DNA of 64,000 bases from Lentisalinibacter salinarum (GCF_040706555.1 NZ_JAPDRH010000003.1:248001-312000); one strand, 5' to 3'; shown: positions 1-7,550, counted from the stretch's first letter. The notes: a model not told the origin generated them from the letters alone. Made by a program: numbers and translations.

Positions 1-634
1 CGATGCGGATGAGCCGGCTCACCTCGACACCCGCCGCTTCCCAGAGCCGCCGCACCTCCCGGTTGCGGCCTTCCCGCAGGGTCACCTCGTACCACTGATT
101 GACGCCTTCGCCGCCTTTCTCCGCGAGGCTGTCGAAGGCGGCCGGACCATCCTCCAGTTCGATGCCGCCGGTCAGTCGTGCCAGGTCCTCCGCCGAAGGC
201 GTACCTCGCACGCGCACCGCGTAGCGCCGCTCGATGGTGCTGGATGGATGCATGAGCGCATTGGCCAGCGCGCCGTCGGTCGTGAAGATCAGCAGACCAC
301 TGGTGGCGACGTCCAGGCGGCCGACGCTCACCCAGCGCCCCCGGTCCAGCCGCGGCAGCGCGTCGAATACAGTGGCATGCCCGGACTCGTTGCTGCGCGA
401 GCAGACCTCGCCCTGGGGCTTGTGATAGATCAGATGCCGATGGAACCCCGGTTCGGGCCGACGGACCGCGAGGGGACGGCCGTCGAGGGTGATCCGCTCA
501 TCGCCCGTGACCGTGTCGCCGAGCACGGCCGTGCGGCCGTCGATCGCGAGCCGCGCGTCGCTTATCCAGCGCTCGATCTCGCGGCGGGAACCGTGGCCGG
601 CTGCCGCCAGCACCTTCTGCAAACGCTCAGCCAT
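1..634 (-). CDS. rluB: 23S rRNA pseudouridine(2605) synthase, partial (C-terminus beyond window)
   Basis: Pseudouridine synthase of the RsuA/RluB/RluE/RluF family, expected to modify helix 89 of 23S rRNA. Read on the minus strand from ATG at 634, the protein opens with an S4-like RNA-binding segment (MAERLQKVLAAAGHGSRREIE). It then has the catalytic motif GRLDVATSGLLIFT and the late family motif GRNREVRRLWEAAGVEVSRL just before the window edge. About 211 residues are present and the C-terminus is missing. It starts 11 bases after scpB ends, and scpA-scpB-rluB is a common gammaproteobacterial order, so co-transcription is likely. RluB is preferred over RluE/RluF because of the S4 domain and the scpB neighbour. 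Confidence 0.88.
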   Translation of the reverse strand, partial: MAERLQKVLAAAGHGSRREIERWISDARLAIDGRTAVLGDTVTGDERITLDGRPLAVRRPEPGFHRHLIYHKPQGEVCSRSNESGHATVFDALPRLDRGRWVSVGRLDVATSGLLIFTTDGALANALMHPSSTIERRYAVRVRGTPSAEDLARLTGGIELEDGPAAFDSLAEKGGEGVNQWYEVTLREGRNREVRRLWEAAGVEVSRLIRI

Positions 635-645
635 GACGGCGCGTA

Positions 646-1458
646 TCAGCTCGAGGGCGGCGCGCCCGCGCTGGCGCGTTCTTCCTCCCCGGCTTCCTCG
701 CTCTCCTCGCTCGCCCCGCCATCCGCGACTTCGTCGGTGTCGGTGGATGCATCCGTGTCCTCGTAGGCGCTCTCACCGTCGACGGTGTCGTCGTCGGTGG
801 CGTGCTCCGCTTCATCGTCGCTCCCTGCGTCCGGAGCGTCATAGGCATCCCCCGCCCGCAGGGCAGTGACGTTGGCCGGGACCGTTTCGCTCGCTTCGCC
901 GGTGGCGAATTCCAGCTGCGCGTTCAGGCCCTCGATATCCTGCAGCTCGGCCAGGGGCGGCAGATCGTCCAGTCGCTTCAGGCCGAAATAGTCCAGGAAC
1001 GCCTTCGTCGTGCCGAACATCTCGGGTTTGCCCGGTACGTCGCGGTGGCCGAGCACCCGGATCCACTCCCGGTCGAGCAGCGTGCGGATGATGTTGGGGC
1101 TGACGGTGACGCCGCGCACATCCTCGATCTCGCCGCGGGTGATGGGCTGGCGGTAAGCGATCAGCGCCAGCGTCTCGAACAGCGCGCGCGAATAACGCGG
1201 CGGACGCTCCTCCCACAACGGCTGCAGCATGGCCGACATCGACGGGCGCACCTGCACGCGGAAACCCGACGCCACCTCGGCCAGCATGATGCCCCGGTCC
1301 TCGTAGTCGGCCTCCAGTTCGTCGAGAGCCGCGCGGATATCCTTGCGCTCCGGACGCGAACTCTCGTCGAACAGCGACATCATCTGCTCGATCGACAGCG
1401 GTTCCGACGAGGCGAGCAGCGCTGCCTCGAGAATATATTTGATACTCGTCTCATCCAT
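646..1458 (-). CDS. scpB: Segregation and condensation protein B
   Basis: Kite-family subunit of the SMC-ScpAB condensin that bridges ScpA and stimulates chromosome compaction. At 270 aa it has the paired winged-helix region at about residues 1-185, with the family motif EIEDVRGV followed by LLDREWIRVLGHRDVPGKPEMFGTT. After residue 190 the protein becomes a low-complexity acidic tail (many D, E, S, T), longer than the core usually needs. It lies 21 bases downstream of scpA and 11 bases upstream of rluB. The SMC partner is encoded in the same window at 11879-15382. Core assignment is secure; the role of the tail is unknown. Confidence 0.95.
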   Translation of the reverse strand: MDETSIKYILEAALLASSEPLSIEQMMSLFDESSRPERKDIRAALDELEADYEDRGIMLAEVASGFRVQVRPSMSAMLQPLWEERPPRYSRALFETLALIAYRQPITRGEIEDVRGVTVSPNIIRTLLDREWIRVLGHRDVPGKPEMFGTTKAFLDYFGLKRLDDLPPLAELQDIEGLNAQLEFATGEASETVPANVTALRAGDAYDAPDAGSDDEAEHATDDDTVDGESAYEDTDASTDTDEVADGGASEESEEAGEEERASAGAPPSS

Positions 1459-1479
1459 AGGTCACTTTACCGGGAACGC

Positions 1480-2406
1480 TCAGGACGTGGCGCTCTCGTC
1501 CGACGCCGTGGCGTCCCCCTCATCATTCACAACGCGCACATTCGAGGCCGCCCGCACGTGCAGGGGGGCGAAGTCCTCTGACTGCACCACCTCGATGAGC
1601 GACTCACGAAGCAGTTCGAGCACGGCGATGAACGTCACCGCGACGCCCATGCGGCCCTCCTCCACGTCGAACAGCTTGTCGAACTGGGTGAACTGCGCGC
1701 CACGGATCCGCGTTAGGATCTCCGACATGCGCTGACGTACCGAGAGCGGCTCGCGCTGCACATGAAGATTGGTGAACATCTCGGCGCGGGCCAGCACCTG
1801 CTGGAGCGCCACCATCAGCTCCTTGAGCGTCACATCCGGCAGTTTGGTGACCACCTGGCGCTCGGGCGCCTCGGCCTGTCCCAAGTGCACGTCGCGCTCG
1901 AGGCGCGGCAACTCCTCGAGGTTCTCCGCCGCTTTCTTGAAGCGCTCGTATTCCTGCAGCCTGCGGACCAGTTCCGCCCGCGGGTCGTGTTCCTCGTCCT
2001 CCTCGACCACCGGCCGCGGCAGCAGCATCCTCGATTTGATCTCCGCCAGCATCGCCGCCATCACCAGATACTCACCGGCCAGCTCCAGCTGAAGCTCCTT
2101 CATCAGCTCGATGTACTCGATGTACTGCCGGGTGATCTCGGCGATGGGGATGTCCAGGATGTCCAGATTCTGCCGCCGGATCAGGTAGAGCAGCAGATCC
2201 AGCGGTCCCTCGAACGCCTCCAGGAACACCTGGAGGGCATAGGGCGGGATATAGAGATCCTGAGGCAGCTCGGTCACCGGCTCACCGTCCACGATGGCGA
2301 ACGGCATCTCGGCCTGGGACGGCCGCAGATCCTCGGGCACCGCCTTGGGCGCTCCCTGGTCGCTCACCACGCGGAGGACCGGCTGCTTTTTCTCTGATTC
2401 GGACAC
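1480..2406 (-). CDS. scpA: Segregation and condensation protein A
   Basis: Kleisin subunit of the SMC-ScpAB complex, linking the SMC head and neck. The 308-aa protein starts at GTG (2406). After a variable N-terminus of about 50 residues comes the conserved kleisin segment (FEGPLDLLLYLIRRQNLDILDIPIAEITRQY is split here across residues about 63-94). A charged middle with a DEEHDPRAELVRRLQEYE helix follows, then a C-terminal winged helix (LLELLRESLIEVVQ). It is the first gene of scpA-scpB-rluB. About 40 bases separate its start from the convergent end of yciO, so the promoter would lie there or inside yciO. Confidence 0.94.
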   Translation of the reverse strand: MSESEKKQPVLRVVSDQGAPKAVPEDLRPSQAEMPFAIVDGEPVTELPQDLYIPPYALQVFLEAFEGPLDLLLYLIRRQNLDILDIPIAEITRQYIEYIELMKELQLELAGEYLVMAAMLAEIKSRMLLPRPVVEEDEEHDPRAELVRRLQEYERFKKAAENLEELPRLERDVHLGQAEAPERQVVTKLPDVTLKELMVALQQVLARAEMFTNLHVQREPLSVRQRMSEILTRIRGAQFTQFDKLFDVEEGRMGVAVTFIAVLELLRESLIEVVQSEDFAPLHVRAASNVRVVNDEGDATASDESATS

Positions 2407-2446
2407 AGGGTGATTCTAACGTAATCCCAGCGGGGCCGCGGCCCCC

Positions 2447-3076
2447 TCATTCGAAGGCGCTGACGTCACCGATGCCCCGCCGCAGGATATGTACCGTGCC
2501 CTCCGTGAGGTCCAGCACGCTGGACGGCTCCATACCGCCGGCGCCGCCATCGACCACCGCATCCACCTGATTACCCAGGCGTCCGGCGATCTCCACGGGG
2601 TCGGTCATGGGCACGTCGTCGCCGGGCAGCAGCAGGGTCGAACTCATCATCGGCTCGCCCAGCGCCTCCAGCAGCGCCTGGCTGATCGGGTGGTCGGGCA
2701 CGCGGATGCCGATGGTCTTCTTGCGCGGGTTCTTCAGCCGGTTGGGCACTTCACGGGTGGCCTTCAGGATGAACGTGTAGGGTCCCGGCGTGAAATGCTT
2801 CAGCAGCCGGTAGGCCCAGTTATCCACCCGCGCATAAGTGGCGATCTCGGACAGGTCGCGGACCACCAGCGAGAAATCATGGAGTTTGTCCGCCTGGCGC
2901 AACAGCCTGATGCGGTCCAGCGCCTTCTTGTTGCCGATCTCGCAGCCGAAGGCGTAGCTCGAGTCGGTGGGGTACACCAGCAGGCCCCCGGCGCGGATTA
3001 TGTCGACCGCCTGGTCGACATAGCGCTTCTGCGGGTTCTCCGGGTGTATGGTGATGATCTGCGACACGCCCGGCAT
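2447..3076 (-). CDS. yciO: YciO/Sua5/YrdC-family protein (threonylcarbamoyl-AMP synthase-like)
   Basis: Member of the YrdC-like fold family whose TsaC/Sua5 branch makes threonylcarbamoyl-AMP for t6A tRNA modification. The sequence SQIITIHPENPQKRYVDQAVDIIRAGGLLVYPTDS resembles the YciO branch, whose role is less certain. Motifs include YPTDSSYAFGC, KTIGIRVPDHPI and SSTLLLPGD. I chose ATG 3076 (209 aa) because the longer reading would run into the promoter region of the divergent yciB and family members begin near this Met. It ends 40 bases before the scpA start. YciO is favoured over TsaC because of the IHPENPQ opening and the yciB-yciI neighbourhood. Confidence 0.88.
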   Translation of the reverse strand: MPGVSQIITIHPENPQKRYVDQAVDIIRAGGLLVYPTDSSYAFGCEIGNKKALDRIRLLRQADKLHDFSLVVRDLSEIATYARVDNWAYRLLKHFTPGPYTFILKATREVPNRLKNPRKKTIGIRVPDHPISQALLEALGEPMMSSTLLLPGDDVPMTDPVEIAGRLGNQVDAVVDGGAGGMEPSSVLDLTEGTVHILRRGIGDVSAFE

Positions 3077-3121
3077 TCTACCGGCACGCGGGCACAAATC
3101 CGACTGCCGTGAACCGCCGCG

Positions 3122-3151
3122 TTGGGGCTCCGCCGGCGTGTGCGTTATCAT
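3122..3151 (+). promoter_or_regulatory. Possible sigma70 promoter for yciB operon
   Basis: TTGGGG (3122-3127), 18-bp spacer and TATCAT (3146-3151, five of six matches to TATAAT) lie about 40 bases upstream of the yciB start, in the divergent yciO/yciB gap. The -35 is weak, so this is tentative. Confidence 0.35.
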
Positions 3152-3192
3152 TCGCCGATCACGGTACTCACCGCAGAACAGACTCCCAGCGC

Positions 3193-3750
3193 ATGCAATT
3201 GATCCTGGACTATCTGCCGGTGGTCGCGTTTTTCGTGGCCTACAAACAGGCCGACATCTACACCGCGACCATCGTCCTCATGGCCACCATGCCGCTGGTG
3301 CCGCTGGCCCACTGGATATTCACGCGGCAGGTCGGCCGCATCTATCTGATCTCGACCGCGCTGGTACTGATACTCGGCGGCGTGACACTGGCGCTTCGCA
3401 ACAGCCTGTTCCTCATCTGGAAGCCCACTCTCCTGAACTGGGCCATGGCAGCGGTGTGCATCGGCAGCCTCTACATCGGCGAGAAGCCCCTTATCCAGCG
3501 GCTGCTGCAATCCGCCGTGGAACTTTCTGCAGCCCAGTGGCGTCAACTGACCGTGATTTGGGGGATATTCTTCGCCGTAGCCGGTGCGGCCAACATCTTC
3601 GTCGCGTACCGTTTCGGCGAGAGCGCCTGGGTCAGCTTCAAGCTCTTCGGACTGCTGGGCATGACCCTCGCCTTCATGGTGATCCAGGGAGTCTGGCTGG
3701 CCGTCATGGTCTCCCGGAACGAGCGCAAATCCACCAGCGGAGCTGAATGA
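3193..3750 (+). CDS. yciB: Inner membrane-spanning septation protein A (YciB/IspZ)
   Basis: Small polytopic inner membrane protein of the YciB/IspA septation family, linked to envelope biogenesis and division. The 185-aa protein opens with the family signature LILDYLPVVAFFVAYKQADIYTATIVLM and contains about five hydrophobic segments (near residues 3-20, 22-40, 50-68, 75-93 and 120-165). The motif FFAVAGAANIFVAYRFGESAWVSFKLFG is typical of the C-terminal half. The start at 3193 is chosen because upstream in-frame codons encode non-hydrophobic, promoter-like sequence. It overlaps yciI by 4 bases, so it heads a yciB-yciI-bolA-ppiC operon. Confidence 0.93.
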   Translation: MQLILDYLPVVAFFVAYKQADIYTATIVLMATMPLVPLAHWIFTRQVGRIYLISTALVLILGGVTLALRNSLFLIWKPTLLNWAMAAVCIGSLYIGEKPLIQRLLQSAVELSAAQWRQLTVIWGIFFAVAGAANIFVAYRFGESAWVSFKLFGLLGMTLAFMVIQGVWLAVMVSRNERKSTSGAE

Positions 3751-4052
3751 CGATGTGGTATGCCATCATCAGTGAAGACGTGCCGGACAGCGGGCCTCTG
3801 CGCTCCAGTGCGAGGGCCAGACACCTCGAGCGGCTGCGCACGCTCCGGGACGAGGGTCGCCTCCTGGTCGCCGGACCGCACCCCGCCATCGATAACGAGG
3901 ACCCGGCCGAAGCCGGCTTTACGGGCAGTCTCGTCATCGCGGAATTCGCCTCACTGGAGGACGCCAGAGCCTGGGCCGACGATGATCCATACGTGGAAGC
4001 CGGCGTCTACCAGCGCGTGGTCGTGAAGCCGTTCAACAAGGTCCTGCCGTGA
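3747..4052 (+). CDS. yciI: YciI family protein
   Basis: Small dimeric ferredoxin-like (dimeric alpha-beta barrel) protein of the YCII family. It is 101 aa with the characteristic WYAIISEDVPDS opening, RARHLERLRTLRDEGRLLVAGPHP in the middle and DDPYVEAGVYQRVVVKPFNKVLP at the end. The conserved His (R-x-x-H-L) and Asp (ADDDPY) correspond to the putative active-site pair of the family, whose biochemical role in proteobacteria is unsettled. ATGA overlap with yciB and a 4-base overlap with bolA imply translational coupling. A second in-frame ATG two codons in could also be the start. Confidence 0.9.
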   Translation: MTMWYAIISEDVPDSGPLRSSARARHLERLRTLRDEGRLLVAGPHPAIDNEDPAEAGFTGSLVIAEFASLEDARAWADDDPYVEAGVYQRVVVKPFNKVLP

Positions 4053-4318
4053 CGAACCGTCAGGCAGAACTCGAGAAACGGCTCCGGAATGCGCTGGAAC
4101 CCGAGGAACTCCTGATCAAGGACCAGAGCCATCTGCACGCCGGTCACGCGGGCGCGCAGGACGGCCGCAGCCACTTCGCCGTGCGACTGACCGCCAGCGC
4201 TTTCGAGGGGCTCTCACGCATCCAGCGGCACCGACTCGTCTACGATGCCGCCGGGGACATGATGGACACCGATATTCACGCGCTCAGTATTTCCGCTCTC
4301 GCCCCCGGCGAGTCCTGA
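4049..4318 (+). CDS. bolA: BolA family protein
   Basis: BolA/IbaG-type protein of 89 aa, a class II KH-like fold that partners monothiol glutaredoxins in iron-sulfur cluster handling and affects morphology genes. The core is visible as DQSHLHAGHAGAQDGRSHFAVRLTASAFEGLSRIQRHRLVYDAAGDMM, with the conserved H-x-H pair and the invariant C-terminal His (DIHALSISAL). It starts within the last codons of yciI, and the ppiC-like gene follows 44 bases later. Whether it is the BolA or the IbaG subtype is not decided by sequence alone; the SHLHAGH motif is BolA-like. Confidence 0.93.
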   Translation: MTNRQAELEKRLRNALEPEELLIKDQSHLHAGHAGAQDGRSHFAVRLTASAFEGLSRIQRHRLVYDAAGDMMDTDIHALSISALAPGES

Positions 4319-4362
4319 AGGGTTTGAGGGCAAGATTCGACCACGGAAACAGAGGACCAACT

Positions 4363-5172
4363 ATGACGACTACGTATCTGCGCCAGCTAGGCGCCGGCAA
4401 GGCCCTCGTACTTGCCACCGCAGTGCTGCTGAGCACGGCAGCCTGCGCACAGTCCGACACCGCGACGGCAGCCGACCCCGAGGTGGAGGCCAAGGTGCTA
4501 GAACTCTACATGCAGAATCGCATGAGGGGCGCCCAGGGTGACGTCACCGCAGAGCAGCGTGAGCAGTTCCGCGACGAAGTCGCTGACCTCTACCTGCTTG
4601 CCGATGAGGCCGAAGCGGCCGGACTCGACGAGGACCCCGAAGTCGCGGCCCAGATCAAGCTCCAGCGCATGTCGACGCTCGCCTCGGCCCTGGCCGGCAA
4701 CTACCTGGAAGAGAACCCGCCCACCGAGACGGAACTGCGCGCTGAATACAGCGCCCAGGTGGCCGGATACCAACCTCAGCAATACAAGGCCCGGCACATC
4801 CTCCTGGAGACGGAGGACGAGGCCAAGGCCGTGATCGCGCAGCTGGATGAAGGCGCCGAATTCGCCGAACTGGCCAAGGAGAAGTCGACCGGCCCGTCCG
4901 GGCCTAACGGAGGTGACCTAGGCTGGTTCCCGCCGGACTCGATGGTCAAGCCATTCTCTGACGCCGTGGTGGCACTGGAGGACGGCAGTTATACCAGCGA
5001 ACCCGTGCAGACCCAGTTCGGTTGGCACGTGATCCTGCGAGAGGATTCGCGGGAAACGGAAGCTCCCTCTTTCGATGAGGTGAAAGACAGGCTAAGGCCG
5101 GTTGTCGAGCAGAAGAAACTGCAGGAATATCTGGATGGCCTGAGATCAGGAAACAACGGCTCGGCCGAATGA
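4363..5172 (+). CDS. Parvulin-type peptidylprolyl isomerase, exported
   Basis: Periplasmic PpiC/SurA-like folding factor of 269 aa. The start at 4363 follows an AGAGGA ribosome site at 4351-4356. The N-terminal segment (LVLATAVLLSTAACAQS) is a signal peptide, with Cys after TAA suggesting a possible lipoprotein, although the lipobox is imperfect. Residues about 35-120 form a SurA-N-like helical region. The parvulin domain follows, with QYKARHILLETEDEAKAVI, the loop STGPSGPNGGDLGWFPPDSMVKPFSDAV and FGWHVILRED. Fourth gene of the yciB operon and followed by a strong terminator. In relatives a similar gene sits next to bolA, so the linkage is normal. Confidence 0.88.
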   Translation: MTTTYLRQLGAGKALVLATAVLLSTAACAQSDTATAADPEVEAKVLELYMQNRMRGAQGDVTAEQREQFRDEVADLYLLADEAEAAGLDEDPEVAAQIKLQRMSTLASALAGNYLEENPPTETELRAEYSAQVAGYQPQQYKARHILLETEDEAKAVIAQLDEGAEFAELAKEKSTGPSGPNGGDLGWFPPDSMVKPFSDAVVALEDGSYTSEPVQTQFGWHVILREDSRETEAPSFDEVKDRLRPVVEQKKLQEYLDGLRSGNNGSAE

Positions 5173-5190
5173 CCTCATCGGACTAGCAAG

Positions 5191-5219
5191 AAAAAGGGCG
5201 CCGCTGGCGCCCTTTTTTT
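5191..5219 (+). terminator. Rho-independent terminator of the yciB-ppiC operon
   Basis: Perfect 7-bp stem GGGCGCC (5196-5202), loop GCT, GGCGCCC (5206-5212), followed by seven T. It begins about 18 bases after the ppiC-like stop codon. Confidence 0.93.
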
Positions 5220-5229
5220 GTCCGGGAAA

Positions 5230-5245
5230 TGTGACTCCCATCACA
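5230..5245. promoter_or_regulatory. Perfect CRP/Vfr/Clp-type palindrome
   Basis: TGTGA-N6-TCACA is an exact match to the CRP-family consensus, preceded by AAA as in the extended consensus. It sits just after the terminator of the ppiC operon and between two convergent genes, where no annotated promoter exists. Spacing to TCTTAT at 5288-5293 would place the site near -61.5 of a plus-strand start near 5299, a class I activator position. Binding itself is inferred, not shown. Confidence 0.6.
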
Positions 5246-5298
5246 CCAGGCTGTTCAGCCCTCCGGTAACTTCTCTCTCGAATCTTCTCTTATCGCTC

Positions 5299-5374
5299 GG
5301 AGAGGATTCCTCCAACCCTCAAATCTCCTAAGTTGAGGCGAGATATTAGCCGGCAGGGATGCCGGCTTTTTTTA
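5299..5374 (+). ncRNA. Candidate small RNA downstream of a CRP-type site
   Basis: No ORF fits this convergent gap. A -10-like TCTTAT (5288-5293) lies at class I distance from the CRP palindrome. The presumed transcript contains TTCCTCCAA (single-stranded, anti-Shine-Dalgarno-like), a hairpin CCTCAA...TTGAGG with a 10-base loop that also carries CTCC, and a terminator-type hairpin with a T tract at 5348-5371. The -35 is not recognisable, and the terminator could simply be a second terminator for ppiC. Boundaries are approximate. Confidence 0.35.
5348..5371 (+). terminator. Second plus-strand terminator hairpin
   Basis: AGCCGGC (5348-5354), loop AGGGAT, GCCGGCT (5361-5367), then a T-rich run. 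The T tract follows on the plus strand only; on the minus strand the hairpin is followed by AATATC. It therefore terminates plus-strand transcription (the candidate sRNA or ppiC read-through), not the minus-strand repeat gene ending at 5372. Confidence 0.7.
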
Positions 5375-6538
5375 TTTCGCCACTACAAGAGGTGAACCAG
5401 AGTACTTTGTCCCGACGAGTGCGACTTGAGCGCCAACACTCGGTAACGGACCGTTCGCCAAGAGAGGCGTGTAGTCAACCGAGACGCCACCGATAGTGAT
5501 CAGTCCTAATCCGTGATCTACAGCGCCCACCGTGCCTTGAATAAAGACATCCATGGTCGTTGAAGGAGAAGCACTTCCCAATTTCGCCAGACTCGTTGCA
5601 ACTGAGACGCCAGCGCTGACCCGAGAGCCAAAAACTGCGACAAGGTCGCCCTGGCTTAGGGAATTCAAAGTCGAACCTTCGAGGCCAACCTCTCCGCCAA
5701 GAACAGTCACAGTCGAACGATCATGGTGAACGGCCTGAATCGGCGCAACAGCGAAGAGACTCGGTTGTACCCCAATTGCGAAAGCCCCAGATCTCGCAAC
5801 CTGAGCAGAAATATCTACATAGCGCGCTTGAAATCCTTCCAACGCCGCGAACAAAACATCGCTGCCATTGATGCTGCGAAGATCGCTACCGTTGATGCTC
5901 AGCGCATCGCTGCCATTGATGCTCAGCGCATCGCTGCCATTGATGCTGAGCACATCACTACCGTTGATGCTCAGTACATCGCTGCCATTGATGCTGCGAA
6001 GATCGCTGCCATTGATGCTGAGCACATCACTACCGTTGATGCTCAGTACATCGCTGCCGTTAATGCTGCGAAGATCGCTACCGTTGATGCTCAGCGCATC
6101 GCTGCCATTGATGCTGAGCACATCACTACCGTTAATGCTCAGTACATCGCTGCCATTGATGCTCAGTACATCGCTGCCATTGATGCTGCGAAGATCGCTG
6201 CCATTGATGCTGAGCACATCACTACCGTTGATGCTCAGTACATCGCTGCCATTAATGCTGAGCACATCACTCCCGTTGATGCTCAGTACATCGCTGCCAT
6301 TGATGCTGCGAAGATCGCTACCGTTGATGCTCAGCGCATCGCTGCCGTTGATGCTGCGTACATCGCTGCCGTTGATGCTGCGTACATCGCTGCCGTTGAT
6401 GCTGCGTACATCGCTGCCGTTAATACTTTGGACCGAACTCTCAGTGGTGCCAGCATTCGCTATTGCCGACAGTGCTGAAAAGCAAATTGCTCCGAACAAC
6501 ATCGGCAATCTCTTATCGAGTCTATTTTTTTCGCTCAT
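5372..6538 (-). CDS. Secreted SINGSD-octapeptide repeat protein with DUF5666-like C-terminus
   Basis: I do not know its function. ATG 6538 is chosen because GGAGGA lies nine bases upstream and a signal peptide follows (basic start, hydrophobic PMLFGAICFSALSAIANA, cleavage near residue 29). Of 388 aa, residues 38-229 are 24 uninterrupted copies of SINGSDxx, the last two positions being VL, LR, AL or VR. A repetitive Ser/Asn/Gly/Asp octad with hydrophobic positions could fold as a beta-solenoid, but that is inference. The remaining 159 residues are non-repetitive and beta-rich. The segment QGTVGAVDHGLGLITIGGVSVDY resembles DUF5666 domains. There are no cysteines after the signal peptide. It lies 108 bases downstream of a DUF6502-like gene on the same strand, without a terminator between, so they probably form an operon. 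Confidence 0.8.
   Translation of the reverse strand: MSEKNRLDKRLPMLFGAICFSALSAIANAGTTESSVQSINGSDVRSINGSDVRSINGSDVRSINGSDALSINGSDLRSINGSDVLSINGSDVLSINGSDVLSINGSDVLSINGSDLRSINGSDVLSINGSDVLSINGSDVLSINGSDALSINGSDLRSINGSDVLSINGSDVLSINGSDLRSINGSDVLSINGSDVLSINGSDALSINGSDALSINGSDLRSINGSDVLFAALEGFQARYVDISAQVARSGAFAIGVQPSLFAVAPIQAVHHDRSTVTVLGGEVGLEGSTLNSLSQGDLVAVFGSRVSAGVSVATSLAKLGSASPSTTMDVFIQGTVGAVDHGLGLITIGGVSVDYTPLLANGPLPSVGAQVALVGTKYSGSPLVVAK
5852..6427 (-). repeat. 24-bp coding minisatellite, 24 tandem copies
   Basis: Tandem 24-base units (plus-strand form ATCGCTGCCATTGATGCT plus six variable bases) encode the SINGSDxx octads. Units differ mainly in the last two codons and in synonymous third positions (GCCATTGAT against ACCGTTGAT). 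The order LR-(VL)n recurs at units 5, 10, 15, 18 and 23, showing segmental duplication of multi-unit blocks. The unit length is a multiple of three, so copy-number change would keep the frame. Confidence 0.97.
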
Positions 6539-6646
6539 TGTGAGAGTTCCTCCAAAACCTCTCGGAAATATTTTCCTGGGATCCCCCAAAAAATCTCTTG
6601 CGGCGGTCGGAGCTCTTCCTATATCCGTCGCAAACTCGTCGACCTC

Positions 6647-7534
6647 CTAATGCCGCGAGTCATCGTTGTCTTCTTTTTCCTGCCTACTTAACAGCGTTTT
6701 CAAAGCCTTCGGCTCGTCGTCCTCGTCAACGACGTAGTGATAGATGCCGATTCCTGTCTGGACTACGTCGTCACCCGCCTCTTTTCTTGGTGTCTTCTGC
6801 TGCGCAATCCAGTTATCAATATCTTCTAGCACCGCCTGGCCGCGCTCCCTCACATACGAATCCAGACCTTCTAGATCAATTCGTCTCATCCCGTTATCTG
6901 CAATTACCGTCCTCTCAAACCGGCCCTTGCCTGGACCCGACTTCAGCATGTTGAACTCTAGGGTTTGGATGAAGTTTCGAATCTGTATTCCAAATCTCTC
7001 CAGAAAATCTGGGGCTAGCGAATCGGGCACATATTCACGTCTGACCACTTTGTACCAACCCGCATCTGTCTGAACGACAATTCCAACTCGAAGCAACTCC
7101 TCCAGCATCGCTCTAGGCGTCATATCCCCGCTGTATGTCTGCACCAGCGTCGTGAAGGATTCCCCTGTCGGACTGTCATAAGGAAGTTCGAGCGGAACAC
7201 CGTACGGTCCCGTGTAATCCGGGTCGGTATGCCATCCCAGCAATACTCGGCCGATCCGGCTTAAGTTGCTCTGCCCCCCCGTAAAATCCTCCTCGTCTAT
7301 TTCAGCTAATCGCTGAACTTCTTTTCTTGTGAGGCCGGTGACTATCGCAATACGCGCTTTCGACATCCGCCGACCCGGAACTTGAAACTCTTCCGCCGCG
7401 ATTGAAACGTAAACTCGCTTAATGACCTCCGAAAACTCGGCAAACGAAACCCCGTGCCGAAGCAAGATTCGAACCAGGGGCCGCATCAATCTGGAGTAGG
7501 CCGCAAGCAACCCCTGTTTTACAGAATCGTTCAT
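6647..7534 (-). CDS. DUF6502-like protein, paralogue A (possible HTH regulator)
   Basis: A 295-aa protein without a known function. The N-terminal block LLAAYSRLMRPLVRILLRHGVSFAEFSEVIKRVYV and then SKARIAIVTGLTRKEVQRL look like a helix-turn-helix/winged-helix segment at residues about 15-90. I associate this pattern with DUF6502. The C-terminal half contains RFERTVIADNGMRRIDLEGLDSYVRERGQAVLEDIDNW and GIGIYHYVVDEDDE. It aligns by eye along its length with the protein at 8101-8940. No signal peptide or membrane segment is visible. Its promoter overlaps a perfect palindrome, and the repeat-protein gene follows on the same strand. A regulator of that gene, or of itself, is the natural guess. Confidence 0.72.
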   Translation of the reverse strand: MNDSVKQGLLAAYSRLMRPLVRILLRHGVSFAEFSEVIKRVYVSIAAEEFQVPGRRMSKARIAIVTGLTRKEVQRLAEIDEEDFTGGQSNLSRIGRVLLGWHTDPDYTGPYGVPLELPYDSPTGESFTTLVQTYSGDMTPRAMLEELLRVGIVVQTDAGWYKVVRREYVPDSLAPDFLERFGIQIRNFIQTLEFNMLKSGPGKGRFERTVIADNGMRRIDLEGLDSYVRERGQAVLEDIDNWIAQQKTPRKEAGDDVVQTGIGIYHYVVDEDDEPKALKTLLSRQEKEDNDDSRH

Positions 7535-7550
7535 ATCTAAACATAATCCC

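Noticed and set aside
5852..6427. Repeat array resembling a CRISPR at first sight
   Set aside because: Units are contiguous 24-mers without unique spacers, coding in frame, and no cas genes are near.
5723..6650. Two long plus-strand reading frames (about 250 and 260 aa) of repetitive IAAIDAQx and MLSTSLPL type
   Set aside because: They are antisense shadows of the 24-bp minisatellite: a unit divisible by three without stops stays open in several frames. Neither has a ribosome site, a signal peptide or non-repetitive domains, whereas the minus-strand frame has all of these.
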